A stretch of 64,000 bases of DNA, taken from NCBI RefSeq assembly GCF_030651915.1, contig NZ_JAUSBV010000008.1, positions 1 through 64,000 of the forward strand, read 5' to 3'. Of the stretch, positions 8,116 through 17,087 are shown one piece after another. Under the pieces are notes generated by a model. It did no database searches, had not been told where the DNA came from, and saw only the letters and a list, made by a program, of their open reading frames with translations. Source of the stretch: Parvibaculum sp. Lineage in GTDB: Bacteria; Pseudomonadota; Alphaproteobacteria; Parvibaculales; Parvibaculaceae. Position 1 is the first letter of the stretch, and the number at the start of each line of letters is the position of its first letter. Position numbers and translations under genes: made by a program.

Positions 8116-8994
8116 TCAGTCGAATACCTTGATTTCGGATGGCGTCCTGTAGCTGGCGCCGGCCAGCGCCGGACTTTCGGCCGCGCGCGCGAATGCTGCC
8201 TTGATGTTGCGGGCGCGCTCGGTGAACAGCGGCGCCATGTCGGGATGCGTGAAGATGTAGAGTTCGCCGGCCTGAATGGCCTCGACCACCCGCGCGCCCA
8301 CACGGTCGGGATCGAGCCCGCCGAGGATGAGCTGCTTTGCCGCTTCGACACGCGCCGGATCACGGTCGTCCGATGCCGGTCCGAATTTGTCCTGCCGCGC
8401 CCGCGCGCTTTCATGGATACGCGTACGCACAAAACCCGGACAGAGAACTGACACGCCGATATTTTCCGGCGCCAACTGCCCCGCCCATCCTTCCGACATG
8501 CCGACCACGGCATATTTCGACGCCGTATAGGGCTCCATCCCTGGAATCGAGATCATTCCCGCCATCGACGCCGTGTTGACGAAATGCCCGCCCTCGCCAT
8601 GCGCGCGGATATGCGGCAGGAAGGCTTCGGTGCCGTAGACCACGCCCATGAGATTGACGGCGATGGTCCAATCCCAGTCGCCGGGTTTCAACGCGCCGAT
8701 CGGCCCGCCGGCGCCGACACCGGCATTGTTGCAGACGACATGCACCTTGCCGAAAGCCGCCACGGTCTCTTCTGCCGCGCGTTCCACCGATTTCCGGTCG
8801 GCCACGTCGCAGCGCACGCCCGCCGCCTTGATCTGCCGTTCCTTGAGTTCGCTTACCGCAACGGAGAGATCGTCCTCGTTGATGTCGGCCAGCATCACAT
8901 TCATGCCAGCGGCGCCGAATGCCCGCGCCATCGACAATCCGATGCCGCTCGCACCGCCCGTCACAAACGCCGCCTTGCCTTGCAGGTTTTTCAT
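8116..8994 (-). CDS. Short-chain dehydrogenase/reductase (SDR)
   Basis: 292-residue classical SDR. The NAD(P)-binding TGGASGIG is at residues 12-19, NNAG at 89-92, and the catalytic Ser-Tyr-Lys are S143, Y156 and K160 in the YTASK motif. D37 in LADIN after the second strand suggests NAD rather than NADP. It would oxidise or reduce a secondary alcohol or ketone. Its start overlaps the stop of the upstream gene by one base (TAATG), indicating translational coupling in the TetR-led operon. Confidence 0.92.
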   Translation of the reverse strand: MKNLQGKAAFVTGGASGIGLSMARAFGAAGMNVMLADINEDDLSVAVSELKERQIKAAGVRCDVADRKSVERAAEETVAAFGKVHVVCNNAGVGAGGPIGALKPGDWDWTIAVNLMGVVYGTEAFLPHIRAHGEGGHFVNTASMAGMISIPGMEPYTASKYAVVGMSEGWAGQLAPENIGVSVLCPGFVRTRIHESARARQDKFGPASDDRDPARVEAAKQLILGGLDPDRVGARVVEAIQAGELYIFTHPDMAPLFTERARNIKAAFARAAESPALAGASYRTPSEIKVFD

Positions 8995-10028
8995 TATGCG
9001 GCCTGCTTCACATCGTCGAGTGCATCGAATTCGGCAAAGAGCTTCGCTCCGTTCGGCGCCTTTTCGAGCCCGGCGCGGATTGCCTCACGCGTCTGCTCAC
9101 GGCCGAAATCGGCCTGCGTCACCGCATGCCAGTACACCATGCCCTCCCAGATCGGATCGATCAGATCGCTGCCCTTGACGCGCGAGCCGTCGATCCCTTT
9201 GAAGGTAAAGCTGCGCATTTCCGAAATCGTCGTCTGCAGATAGCCGACATGAATGGCCTCGTCGGTACGAATGCGCTCGACCATCTCGGCCGCGAGTTGC
9301 GCTTCCGCCCGGCGGTCCGGGAACGCCTCCTCATCGCGCATGATCTGGCAGCAGAACGCAAAAAAACTCTCGGCCCGCACCTCGATCATCAGCACATTCA
9401 TCAGAAGCAGAATGAGCTGCTCGAATCCTGCCGGAAGCTGCGGCATCAGGCGTCCGGTGTCGGGCCGGCCGATGCTTTCCGGCACGTTCGGCATGGGATA
9501 GCGGTCCTTGCCGAAGCAGAGATCGCGCGCCGCAAACCACATCTGGTCATGTGCGCCATATTCGGGTTCGGCAGGATCGCCGCCCTCATCCGCACCGTGT
9601 GCGTAGAGCAGGCCCTTGTGCAGATGCCCGGTGCAGGTCTCCGAAATGTCATCCTCGATGATCGTCTGAAAATCCGGCGCCTGCAGGTCGCAAAGTAACT
9701 TGCCGCGCGCCTCGATGATCCCGGTGATTGTCAGCGAATTCCAGAACGGAACGCCGACGCCGTGACGCAGCAGAAGCTTTTCCTGCGAAATGTTCGGATA
9801 GTTGCCGCGCTTCAGCAGTTGTACGGTCGCATCGATCAGCGGATACCCTTTCGCGGTCAGCGCCTTCTGCCAGGCATTAACGGCCGGCCAGCGATACAGA
9901 ACCCGCGGCGAAACATAGCTGCCGTCGGCCAGAAAGCCGCCATGCAGCTTGTAACCTGCCTCGACTTGCGGTTTTGCATAATCGTGCGAGGCCATCAACT
10001 CGTCCCGCGTATAAGTGAGCTTCGCCAT
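8994..10028 (-). CDS. Uncharacterised helical protein with EXXH motif, possibly diiron/ferritin-like
   Basis: 344 residues that I do not recognise by name. The sequence is soluble and largely helical. It contains VRAESFFAFCCQIMRDEEAF and, about 45 residues later, RTDEAIHVGYLQTTISEMR, in which EAIH is an EXXH motif. Two acidic helices, the second with EXXH, are what a ferritin-like diiron centre would show, so an oxidase or oxygenase role is possible but unproven. An earlier SETCTGHLHKG stretch adds further metal-ligand candidates. GGAGGATAACGG precedes ATG 10028; the frame is open further upstream but has no good start. It is coupled to the SDR and lies 47 bp after the tetR gene. Confidence 0.55.
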   Translation of the reverse strand: MAKLTYTRDELMASHDYAKPQVEAGYKLHGGFLADGSYVSPRVLYRWPAVNAWQKALTAKGYPLIDATVQLLKRGNYPNISQEKLLLRHGVGVPFWNSLTITGIIEARGKLLCDLQAPDFQTIIEDDISETCTGHLHKGLLYAHGADEGGDPAEPEYGAHDQMWFAARDLCFGKDRYPMPNVPESIGRPDTGRLMPQLPAGFEQLILLLMNVLMIEVRAESFFAFCCQIMRDEEAFPDRRAEAQLAAEMVERIRTDEAIHVGYLQTTISEMRSFTFKGIDGSRVKGSDLIDPIWEGMVYWHAVTQADFGREQTREAIRAGLEKAPNGAKLFAEFDALDDVKQAA

Positions 10029-10075
10029 TCCGTTATCCTCCGTTTCGGCCTCTTGCTGGGCCGCAATAGTCGCCG

Positions 10076-10768
10076 CTACTTTTTGAGCGCGCGAACGAAA
10101 AGCCTGGTCATGCCGTCGATCATCGCACCGCGGTCGAGCTTCTGGCGGAAGCCGTAGGCGCCGCCCTGCTTGATCGCACCGACAATCAGATAGCCCGCAA
10201 GCCGCGTATCGAGATCGGCAAGGGCCTCGCCGGTTCCCTTCCAGTGTTCGAGCGCCTTGATCCAGCCTTCCGCCCAGCGATCCGCCGGCATTTTCCGGCC
10301 GGTATCGCCCTTCCACAGCACGCTGACATCGGTCAACGTCGCCGCCAGCACGCCCGGATTGGCGTCCGAATATTCGAATATCGCCAGCAGGATTTCGCGG
10401 ATGCCGTCCTCAAGCGAATTCGCACCCGCCAGATGCGCCTCGAGAAAGACCTCGAGTTCCTTGGCCGCCTCTTCGGTGAAGGCGAGGAAGCAGTCGAGCT
10501 TGTCTTCGAAATGCAGGTAGAACGTCCCGTGACCGACGCCGGCCTCGCGCGAAATATCCTGCGGCCGCGTGTCGTGATAGCCGCGCTCGACGAAGAGATT
10601 GCGCGCCGCGGCCATCAGCTTGCGGCGGCTTTCGAGTTTGCGCTTGGTCGCACCCGACACACCGCCCCCTGCCTTGCCGGCGGTGGGCGCCCGTGCCTCT
10701 TCCTCATTTTCCAGGACGGCCGCTTCAGCGGCTTCTCGGGTCCCGGAGCCCGTTTCCTCCGTGGTCAT
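10076..10768 (-). CDS. TetR/AcrR family transcriptional regulator
   Basis: 230 residues from ATG 10768; a TTG at 10795 would add nine. After a charged, low-complexity tail of about 45 residues the TetR helix-turn-helix is clear: RRKLMAAARNLFVERGYHDT, then PQDISREAGVGHGTFYLHF. The C-terminal domain is the usual variable helical ligand pocket. It heads the minus-strand operon containing the EXXH protein, SDR and LLM oxidoreductase, and palindromes just upstream suggest autoregulation. The ligand is presumably a substrate of the operon's enzymes. Confidence 0.9.
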   Translation of the reverse strand: MTTEETGSGTREAAEAAVLENEEEARAPTAGKAGGGVSGATKRKLESRRKLMAAARNLFVERGYHDTRPQDISREAGVGHGTFYLHFEDKLDCFLAFTEEAAKELEVFLEAHLAGANSLEDGIREILLAIFEYSDANPGVLAATLTDVSVLWKGDTGRKMPADRWAEGWIKALEHWKGTGEALADLDTRLAGYLIVGAIKQGGAYGFRQKLDRGAMIDGMTRLFVRALKK

Positions 10769-10789
10769 GGAGAAAGCGTTGCCCTGAAA

Positions 10790-10816
10790 TGACAAAATGT
10801 CAACTCACTTGAGTGA
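10790..10816. promoter_or_regulatory. Candidate TetR operator (two adjacent palindromes)
   Basis: TGACA-AAA-TGTCA (10790-10802) is a perfect inverted repeat. It is followed at once by ACTCA-CT-TGAGT (10803-10814), which overlaps TCACT-TG-AGTGA (10805-10816). A TTGACA resembling a -35 box is read on the minus strand at 10803-10798. The site lies between the divergent tetR and methyltransferase genes and overlaps tetR's likely promoter, as expected for autorepression. Confidence 0.55.
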
Positions 10817-10931
10817 AATTTGCGGGCATTTTCGCCGCCGCGACGCCTGCACACTTTATCCGGCGCGGCGTTTCGTTCAAGACCTTCGCCCGCGGCCCTC
10901 CTAGATGTCACCTGCACAAAGGAGAGCCGCC

Positions 10932-11594
10932 ATGTCCAAACAACGCAGTTTCGTTCCCGCCCTGGGAAAATCGGAGTTCACCAACAGCTATGACAAGGTG
11001 ATCGCCGTCATGACGCGCGAAAAGCGTTGGCGGCCACTGGTCGTGAAGGCGCTGGCGCTCAAAGCCGGTGAGACAATTGTCGACATCGGCGCCGGCACCG
11101 GCTCACAGTCGATCCTCCTCAAGCAGGCGGCACCCGGCATCCGTGTCATTGGCATCGATCCAGATCCCGAGGTGCTGGCCATTGCGCGACGCAAGGCGGA
11201 GGCAGCCGGTCTGGACATCGACTGGCGCCAGGGCTTCGGCGACGAAGCCGACGGCATCCTGGGTTCGGGACTGGCGGACGCCGTTGTCTCCAGCCTCGTG
11301 CTCCACCAATGCCCGATGGAGGTCAAATCCGGCATCCTCACCGCGGCACATCGCCTGCTCAAGCCCGGCGGCCGCCTCGTCATCGCCGACTTCGGCCTTC
11401 AGCGCACATTCTTGATGCGCACGCTCTTCCGACAGGTTCAGGCGGTCGACGGCTACGAATACACGCAGCCAAACGCCGAAGGCATCCTGACCGAGTTGAT
11501 CCCGGCTGCCGGTTTCGCCGATCTGGAAGAACGGCATGTCTTCCCGACGCATACGGGTTCGATCAGCATCTATTGCGCGGTGAAGCCGTCCTGA
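10932..11594 (+). CDS. Class I SAM-dependent methyltransferase
   Basis: 220-residue Rossmann-fold methyltransferase. Motif I is VDIGAGTGSQSILL, the acidic end of strand 2 is GIDPDPEVLAIARRKA, and a later motif is LLKPGGRLVIADFG. The short N-terminus and the domain order resemble UbiE-type small-molecule methyltransferases, but the substrate is not readable. AAGGAGAG precedes ATG 10932 by a few bases. It diverges from the tetR operon and converges with the AraC gene, leaving only 3 bp between stops. Confidence 0.88.
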   Translation: MSKQRSFVPALGKSEFTNSYDKVIAVMTREKRWRPLVVKALALKAGETIVDIGAGTGSQSILLKQAAPGIRVIGIDPDPEVLAIARRKAEAAGLDIDWRQGFGDEADGILGSGLADAVVSSLVLHQCPMEVKSGILTAAHRLLKPGGRLVIADFGLQRTFLMRTLFRQVQAVDGYEYTQPNAEGILTELIPAAGFADLEERHVFPTHTGSISIYCAVKPS

Positions 11595-11597
11595 AAT

Positions 11598-12302
11598 TCA
11601 ACCGAGCATGTCGGCGGCAACGCGCGGCGTCACGCCGAACATCCGCCGCATCGTTCGGGTGAAATGCGCCTGATCGGCAAAACCGCCCGCTGCAGCAGCC
11701 GCCGCGAGCCCGGCGCCGTCGGAAAGCGCGCGCGACGCCCGCGCAAGTTTCTGCCAGAGCAGCCATTGCGAAAGCGCGACGCCGAGTTCCGTCTGTGCGA
11801 GTTCCCGCAAGCGCTGTGTTGAAAGCCCGGCAACAGCCGCAGCATCCCGCACGGCTCCGGGCGCACCGGTCCCATGCCGCAGGCAATCGAGCGCCGCGGA
11901 CAATCGTGGATCGACGGGCGCACCGCCCTGTCCCGCAAGCTGCACCGACAGCCGTCCAATCGTTCCGGCAATGTCGGCGGCGTCGAACATGGTTTCGACC
12001 GCCGACGGCGCGGGCATCGCCGTATCGCCGGGGCAAAGCCGCCGAAGCGCACGGCCGAGTGGCGCTTCGGCTTCAAGATAAAACGCCGTCACCGCCGCCT
12101 CCTGCGGCAACATCTCATGGCGCGTCATGGAAGGCACGATCACAGCCCGTCCACGTACGACAGCGTCGTCGCATCGCACAGCGACTGCACCCGACGCGGC
12201 CACGGCAATCTGGATCGCGGCGTGGCGATGCGCGGTATTCGCATCCGCCGGTCCCCGATAGGCAGCCCATCCGTCACCGAATTTGAACCGCCCGGACCAC
12301 AT
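11598..12302 (-). CDS. AraC family transcriptional regulator
   Basis: 234 residues. The N-terminal cupin-like sensor half includes HRHAAIQIAVAASG and RGRAVIVPSMTRHEM. The C-terminal half carries the double helix-turn-helix: VAGLSTQRLRELAQTELG then FADQAHFTRTMRRMFGVTP, ending the canonical AraC signature. It lies directly downstream of the CoxL-type gene on the same strand (9-bp gap), so it may be co-transcribed with it. Its targets are unknown. Confidence 0.9.
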   Translation of the reverse strand: MWSGRFKFGDGWAAYRGPADANTAHRHAAIQIAVAASGAVAVRCDDAVVRGRAVIVPSMTRHEMLPQEAAVTAFYLEAEAPLGRALRRLCPGDTAMPAPSAVETMFDAADIAGTIGRLSVQLAGQGGAPVDPRLSAALDCLRHGTGAPGAVRDAAAVAGLSTQRLRELAQTELGVALSQWLLWQKLARASRALSDGAGLAAAAAAGGFADQAHFTRTMRRMFGVTPRVAADMLG

Positions 12303-12311
12303 CGTTTTCGC

Positions 12312-14651
12312 CTACTCCGCCGCCTTGCGCCCGCCCTCGATGATCTGCCAGAGCTTCAGCGGCGTCACCGGCATGTCGATCTCCTCGATGCCGTAAGGCT
12401 TCAGCGCGTCAATCACCGCATTGATGAAGGCGGCCGGCGCGCCGACGGTGCCGGCCTCGCCTGCGCCCTTGACGCCGAGTTCGTTGGAGAGCGCCGGGAA
12501 CTCGTTATAGCTGACGTCGAATGACGGCACGTCGTCGGCGCGCGGCATCCAGTAATCCATGAACGAGCCGGTCACGAGCTGCCCGGCCGCGTCGTAAAGC
12601 GCGTGTTCGCCCATCGCCTGCCCGAGCCCCTGCACGATACCGCCATGCACCTGGCCCGCGACGATCAACGGATTGATGATCTGGCCGAAATCGTCGACCG
12701 CCGTGAATTTGACGATACGGAACTGCCCGGTCTCGCTGTCGATCTCGACCTCGCAGATATGCGCGCCGTTCGGGAACGTGTTCTTGTCCTGCTTGTATTC
12801 GCCGTCGCCGGCCAGCTCGCCGAGATTGGCTTGCGTCGCCGCGATCCGCGCCACCGCGAAGAGATCGATCGTCTTGTCGGTGCCCGCTACCGCGAAAACC
12901 GGCTGACCGTCGGCGCCCCGATACTCGATGTCGGCCTTCGCCGCTTCGAGCTCGTTGGCCGCGATCTCGCGCCCCTTCTCGATCAGCTTGTCGGAGGCAT
13001 CGGCCATCGCGCCATTGGCGAGATAAAGCGCCTTCGACCCGCCCGTACCGGCACCACCCGGCAGAATGTCCGAGTCGCCGAGATGCACCTTGATCTTTTC
13101 GGCATCGACGCCGAGCCGCGACGAAATGAGCTGCGTCCACACGGTCTCGTGGCCCTGACCGTTGGTCTGCTGGCCGGTCCATACATGTACCATTCCGTCT
13201 GCCCCGTCGACGGCGATGCGCGCATAATCGCTCATGCCGGCCGCCGTGCGTTCGACATAATAGCTGATGCCGATACCGCGCAGCTTGCCATCCTTGGCCG
13301 CTGCCGCGCGCCGCGCTTCGAAGCCCGCATAGTCGGCGCGCTTCATCGCATCGTCGAGATTGAATTCGAAATTGCCGGAATCGAAGGGCAGCGATGGCGG
13401 CGCGTTGAACGGCATCGCGCTCTGCGGCACGAAATTACGCTTGCGCAACTCGGCCGGCGAAAGCCCGATCTCCTTCGCCGCCTTCTCCATCAGTCGCTCG
13501 ATGACATAGGAGGCTTCCGGCCGCCCGGCGCCGCGATAGGCGTCCACCGGCACCGTGTTGGTGTAGACGGCGCGCACATGGTTATACATCGCCGGCACCA
13601 CATAGACGCCGACATGCATGCCGCGCGGCGCGAGCGACGGGATGAACGGCCCGAACTGGCTCTGATAGGCGCCGAGATTGGCGATGGTGTCCACCTCGAC
13701 GGCGAGAATCTTCCCGTCCTTGTCGAGTGCGAGTGCCGCTTCCGTCACATGGTCGCGCCCCTGGCTGTCGGTGATGAAACTGTCGGAACGGTCGCCGACC
13801 CATTTGACCGGCCGCCCCAGCATCTTCGAGGCAAACAGCACCAGCGGATATTCGGGATAGACGAAAGTCTTCATGCCGAAGCCGCCGCCGACATCCTCGG
13901 TGATCACGCGCAGCTTCTCGACCGGAATTTTCAGCGAATGCAGCGCGATATTGTTGCGCATGCCGTGCACGCCCTGGCTCGCCGTATAAAGTGTGTAGTG
14001 GTCGCGCGCCGCATCATAGGCGCCCAGCGCCGCGCGCGGCTCCATCGCCGCGACAACGATCCGGTTGTTGACGAGCTTGACACACGTCACATGATGCGCC
14101 GCCTTCATCGCCTCAGCCACCTGATCGGCCTTGCCGATCGACCAGTCATAGGCGAGGTTGCTGCCGTTCTCCTCCCAGATCACCGGCGCGTCCGGCGCGA
14201 TCGCGCCGGCCGTGTCCGCCGTCGCCGGCAGGTCGTCGTAATCGATGAGCAGCAGTTCCGCCGCGTCGCGCGCCTGCGCCGCCGTCTCGGCGACGATCAT
14301 CGCCACCGTATCGCCGACATGACGCACCCGGTCCCGTGTGATGAGATTGCGCACAGTCTTGAAGATCGGCGTGCCGTCCTTGTTCTTCAGCATGTCGGCG
14401 GCCGGCGAATAGACCGTGCCGAGCCCGGCCTTCTCCGCGTCTTCGCCTGTATAGACCGCGATCACGCCCGCCGCTGCCTTCGCATCCGATGTATCGATCC
14501 CGGTGATCCGCGCATGCGCTCGTGGACTGCGCACCATATAGGCATGCGCCTGCTCCGGCAGCGACATGTCGTCGGCGTAGCGCCCTTCGCCGGTGATCAG
14601 CCGCAAATCCTCGACGCGCCGCGCCGGTTGCCCCACACCGAACTTGACCAT
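12312..14651 (-). CDS. Xanthine dehydrogenase-family molybdopterin-binding subunit (CoxL form II-like)
   Basis: 779-residue large subunit of a molybdenum hydroxylase. N-terminal RVEDLRLITGEGRYADD and the Moco-binding GGGFGMK, QTNGQGHETVWTQL and GAGEAGTVGAPAAFINA segments are present. The active-site loop reads AYRGAGRPEA, the form II signature, not the AYxCSFR of true CO dehydrogenase. The enzyme therefore probably hydroxylates an aldehyde or N-heterocycle. GAGG precedes ATG 14651. The Fe-S (CoxS) and FAD (CoxM) subunit genes normally found beside it are absent from this window, so it must recruit subunits encoded elsewhere. Confidence 0.88.
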   Translation of the reverse strand: MVKFGVGQPARRVEDLRLITGEGRYADDMSLPEQAHAYMVRSPRAHARITGIDTSDAKAAAGVIAVYTGEDAEKAGLGTVYSPAADMLKNKDGTPIFKTVRNLITRDRVRHVGDTVAMIVAETAAQARDAAELLLIDYDDLPATADTAGAIAPDAPVIWEENGSNLAYDWSIGKADQVAEAMKAAHHVTCVKLVNNRIVVAAMEPRAALGAYDAARDHYTLYTASQGVHGMRNNIALHSLKIPVEKLRVITEDVGGGFGMKTFVYPEYPLVLFASKMLGRPVKWVGDRSDSFITDSQGRDHVTEAALALDKDGKILAVEVDTIANLGAYQSQFGPFIPSLAPRGMHVGVYVVPAMYNHVRAVYTNTVPVDAYRGAGRPEASYVIERLMEKAAKEIGLSPAELRKRNFVPQSAMPFNAPPSLPFDSGNFEFNLDDAMKRADYAGFEARRAAAAKDGKLRGIGISYYVERTAAGMSDYARIAVDGADGMVHVWTGQQTNGQGHETVWTQLISSRLGVDAEKIKVHLGDSDILPGGAGTGGSKALYLANGAMADASDKLIEKGREIAANELEAAKADIEYRGADGQPVFAVAGTDKTIDLFAVARIAATQANLGELAGDGEYKQDKNTFPNGAHICEVEIDSETGQFRIVKFTAVDDFGQIINPLIVAGQVHGGIVQGLGQAMGEHALYDAAGQLVTGSFMDYWMPRADDVPSFDVSYNEFPALSNELGVKGAGEAGTVGAPAAFINAVIDALKPYGIEEIDMPVTPLKLWQIIEGGRKAAE

Positions 14652-14750
14652 CAACGGACCTCTTTCATGCCGATTGCGTTAGCAGTGCAGATGGCGACTC
14701 GCCACCCGCACCGCAAATGAAAATTCGTTGAAGCGCGCTCGCGATCCCGA

Positions 14751-15527
14751 TCAGTGCCGATAAGACGGATCGATCCGGTCGAGTGTGCGCAGAAGCGCCG
14801 GCCAGGCGAGATTGCCGATGCCGTGCTTCTTGTGGAACATGCCCTGCTCGGCGGTTTTCTCCGGCACACCCTGATTCGGCATGGTGAGTTTCACCCCGCC
14901 CGAAAGCGCGCGCACCTGCATCGTACAGGCCCGCTCCAGGAAATAGAGCCGCAGGAACGCGTCCGGGCAGCTCGCGCCTGCCGCCAGCAAGCCGTGGTTG
15001 CGCAAAATCATGCAATGCTTGTTGCCGAGGTCGCGCACCAGCCGCTCGCGCTCGTCATGTTCAAGCGCGATGCCTTCATAATCGTGATAGGCGAGGTCTT
15101 CCAGCACCACCATCGCGGTCTGCGACAGCGGCAGCAATCCGTCCGCCTGCGCCGACACGGCGACACCGTCGTCCGAATGCGTATGGATCACCGCATTGGC
15201 GTCAGGCACCGACATATGCACAGCACTGTGAATGGTGAAGCCGGCCGGATTGACCGCATAATCGGTCGGCATGACGATATTGCCGTCGAGATCGACCTTC
15301 ACCAGGCTCGACGCCGTGATTTCATCGAAGCTCATGCCATACGGGTTGATCAGGAAATAATGCTCGGGCCCCGGCACACGCGCCGAAATATGCGTGTAGA
15401 TGAGATCGCTCCAGCCGTAATGCGCCACCAGCCGGTAGGTCGCCGCGAGATCGACGCGCACCTGCCACTCGTCCGCCGACACCTGCTTGCGCACCGAAGC
15501 GCCGCTGAAATCTTCTGCCACCGACAT
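14751..15527 (-). CDS. Class II aldolase/adducin domain protein
   Basis: 258-residue class II aldolase fold. Motifs are HYGWSDLIYTHISARVPG, the zinc-site histidines in AVIHTHSDDGVAVS and the late HCMILRNHGLLAAG. Family members are zinc aldolases or epimerases acting on phosphorylated sugars, but many stand-alone copies beside oxidases have no assigned substrate. It sits between the FAD-oxidase and CoxL-type genes on the same strand, so the three could form a catabolic set; that link is positional only. Confidence 0.88.
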   Translation of the reverse strand: MSVAEDFSGASVRKQVSADEWQVRVDLAATYRLVAHYGWSDLIYTHISARVPGPEHYFLINPYGMSFDEITASSLVKVDLDGNIVMPTDYAVNPAGFTIHSAVHMSVPDANAVIHTHSDDGVAVSAQADGLLPLSQTAMVVLEDLAYHDYEGIALEHDERERLVRDLGNKHCMILRNHGLLAAGASCPDAFLRLYFLERACTMQVRALSGGVKLTMPNQGVPEKTAEQGMFHKKHGIGNLAWPALLRTLDRIDPSYRH

Positions 15528-15614
15528 GGGGCCCGCCTTCCGTCACATGTTTGAAAACCGGATTCTTTGTTCCGGTCAGTCTGCCATGCGCGGCGGCACT
15601 CCGCAAACGCCGCC

Positions 15615-17024
15615 CTATTCCGCCGCCTTCGCCTGTGGAACCGGCGCCAGCACCTTGCCTGGATTGAGAATGTTCTTCGGATCGAGGGTGCGCTTCAAGA
15701 GCCGCATCAGCGCCACTTCTTCCGGGCTGCGCGACCAGTCGAGATAAGGCCGCTTCTCAAGCCCGATCCCGTGCTCGGCCGAGACCGATCCCTGCCGCTC
15801 GCGCAACTCGCCATAAACGATCGCCTCGACGCCGCGCCGCGTCTCGGGTCCTGCATCCGGAAAGCGGCCCGGAATGACATGCAGATTGCCGTCGCCCAGA
15901 TGCCCGAACACCATCAGCGAACTGCCGGTCCATTTGGCGGCCAGCGCATTCTTCACTTCGCCGATATAGCTCTCCATGTCGGCGATCTTGAGACTGACAT
16001 CGAAGGTGAACATCGGATAGGTGTGCACCACCTGCCCCACATCGTCGCGCAAGGCCCACATCGCGTCGCGCTCGGCCTGGCTCTTGGCGATCACCGCGTC
16101 GGAAATCATGCCGTCTTCGAGCGCCGCCATCATCGCCGCCTCGAAGCGCGCGCTATCGGCCTCCTGGTCGCCGCCGAGAGACTCCACCAGCACATAATAG
16201 GGATGCCCATGCGCGATCACCGGCCGCCCCTTGGCGGGCTCGCTGGTCACGAGCTTGTAGAAATCCTCCCACATCACTTCGAAGGCCGACAGCGCCCCGC
16301 CCAGCGCGCGCTCCATATGCCGCAGGAACGCCGGCAGTTGCGCGAAGCTTTCGACTGCCACAAAGCCCGTATCCTGCGACGCGGGTTTCGGCCGCAGCCT
16401 GAGCACCGCCCGCGTCACGACGCCGAGCGTCCCTTCCGAGCCGATGAACATGTGTTTGAGGTCGTAGCCGGCATTGTTCTTGATGAGCTTGTTCATGGAC
16501 GTCATCACAGTGCCGTCCGCCAGCACCACTTCAAGCCCCAGCACCAGGTCGCGCGTCATCCCGTAGCGGATCACGCGGTTGCCGCCGGCGTTCGTCGAGA
16601 TATTGCCGCCGATGGTCGCCGAGCCGCGTGCGCCGAGATCGAGCGGAAACAGCAGCCCCTTGGCCTCCGCCGCTTCGCATACTGTCTGCAGCACGCAACC
16701 CGCCTGCACGCTCATCGTGCCGCCGACGGCATCGATCTCCTCGATCTTGTTCATGCGTTCGAGCGACAGCGCGATATGCCCCTGTGCTTCGCCGCCTTCC
16801 ACGAGCCCGGTCTTGCCGCCCCACGGCACCACGCCCTCACCCGCCGCATGGCAGAGCTTCAGCGCCTTGGAAACCTCCTCGGTCGAGGTGGGCCTGAGCA
16901 CGGCGGCCGGCACACCGAGCTTGCTCCAGCCCCCTTGCGCCTTCTCCTCCGCATCCTTGCCCGTCAGCACGCCGGCATCGCCCAGCGCCGCCTTGAGCTT
17001 CTGAATGAGATCGTCCGATGCCAT
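15615..17024 (-). CDS. FAD-linked D-2-hydroxyacid dehydrogenase (GlcD/D-lactate dehydrogenase type)
   Basis: 469-residue flavoprotein of the VAO/PCMH superfamily. The FAD domain contains VPWGGKTGLVEGG, the PP-loop region LDLGARGSATIGGNISTNAG and IGSEGTLGVVTRAVL. The C-terminal FAD-oxidase_C domain has FGHLGDGNLHVIPG, EHGIGLEKRPYL and LDPKNILNPGKVL, a metal and substrate arrangement found in D-lactate and D-2-hydroxyglutarate dehydrogenases. GGGAGG lies just before ATG 17024. It would pass electrons to the quinone pool or to ETF. The precise hydroxyacid is undecided. Confidence 0.9.
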   Translation of the reverse strand: MASDDLIQKLKAALGDAGVLTGKDAEEKAQGGWSKLGVPAAVLRPTSTEEVSKALKLCHAAGEGVVPWGGKTGLVEGGEAQGHIALSLERMNKIEEIDAVGGTMSVQAGCVLQTVCEAAEAKGLLFPLDLGARGSATIGGNISTNAGGNRVIRYGMTRDLVLGLEVVLADGTVMTSMNKLIKNNAGYDLKHMFIGSEGTLGVVTRAVLRLRPKPASQDTGFVAVESFAQLPAFLRHMERALGGALSAFEVMWEDFYKLVTSEPAKGRPVIAHGHPYYVLVESLGGDQEADSARFEAAMMAALEDGMISDAVIAKSQAERDAMWALRDDVGQVVHTYPMFTFDVSLKIADMESYIGEVKNALAAKWTGSSLMVFGHLGDGNLHVIPGRFPDAGPETRRGVEAIVYGELRERQGSVSAEHGIGLEKRPYLDWSRSPEEVALMRLLKRTLDPKNILNPGKVLAPVPQAKAAE

Positions 17025-17087
17025 GTCATCCTCCCGGGGATCATGTTCTTGCGGACCACTATAGCGCGAAAGCAGCCACCGCGCGCC

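Noticed and set aside
12603-14720. Very long open frame (over 700 codons) antisense to the CoxL-type gene
   Set aside because: It is the high-GC reverse-frame shadow of a well-supported gene; its translation is Arg/His-rich with no domain motif.
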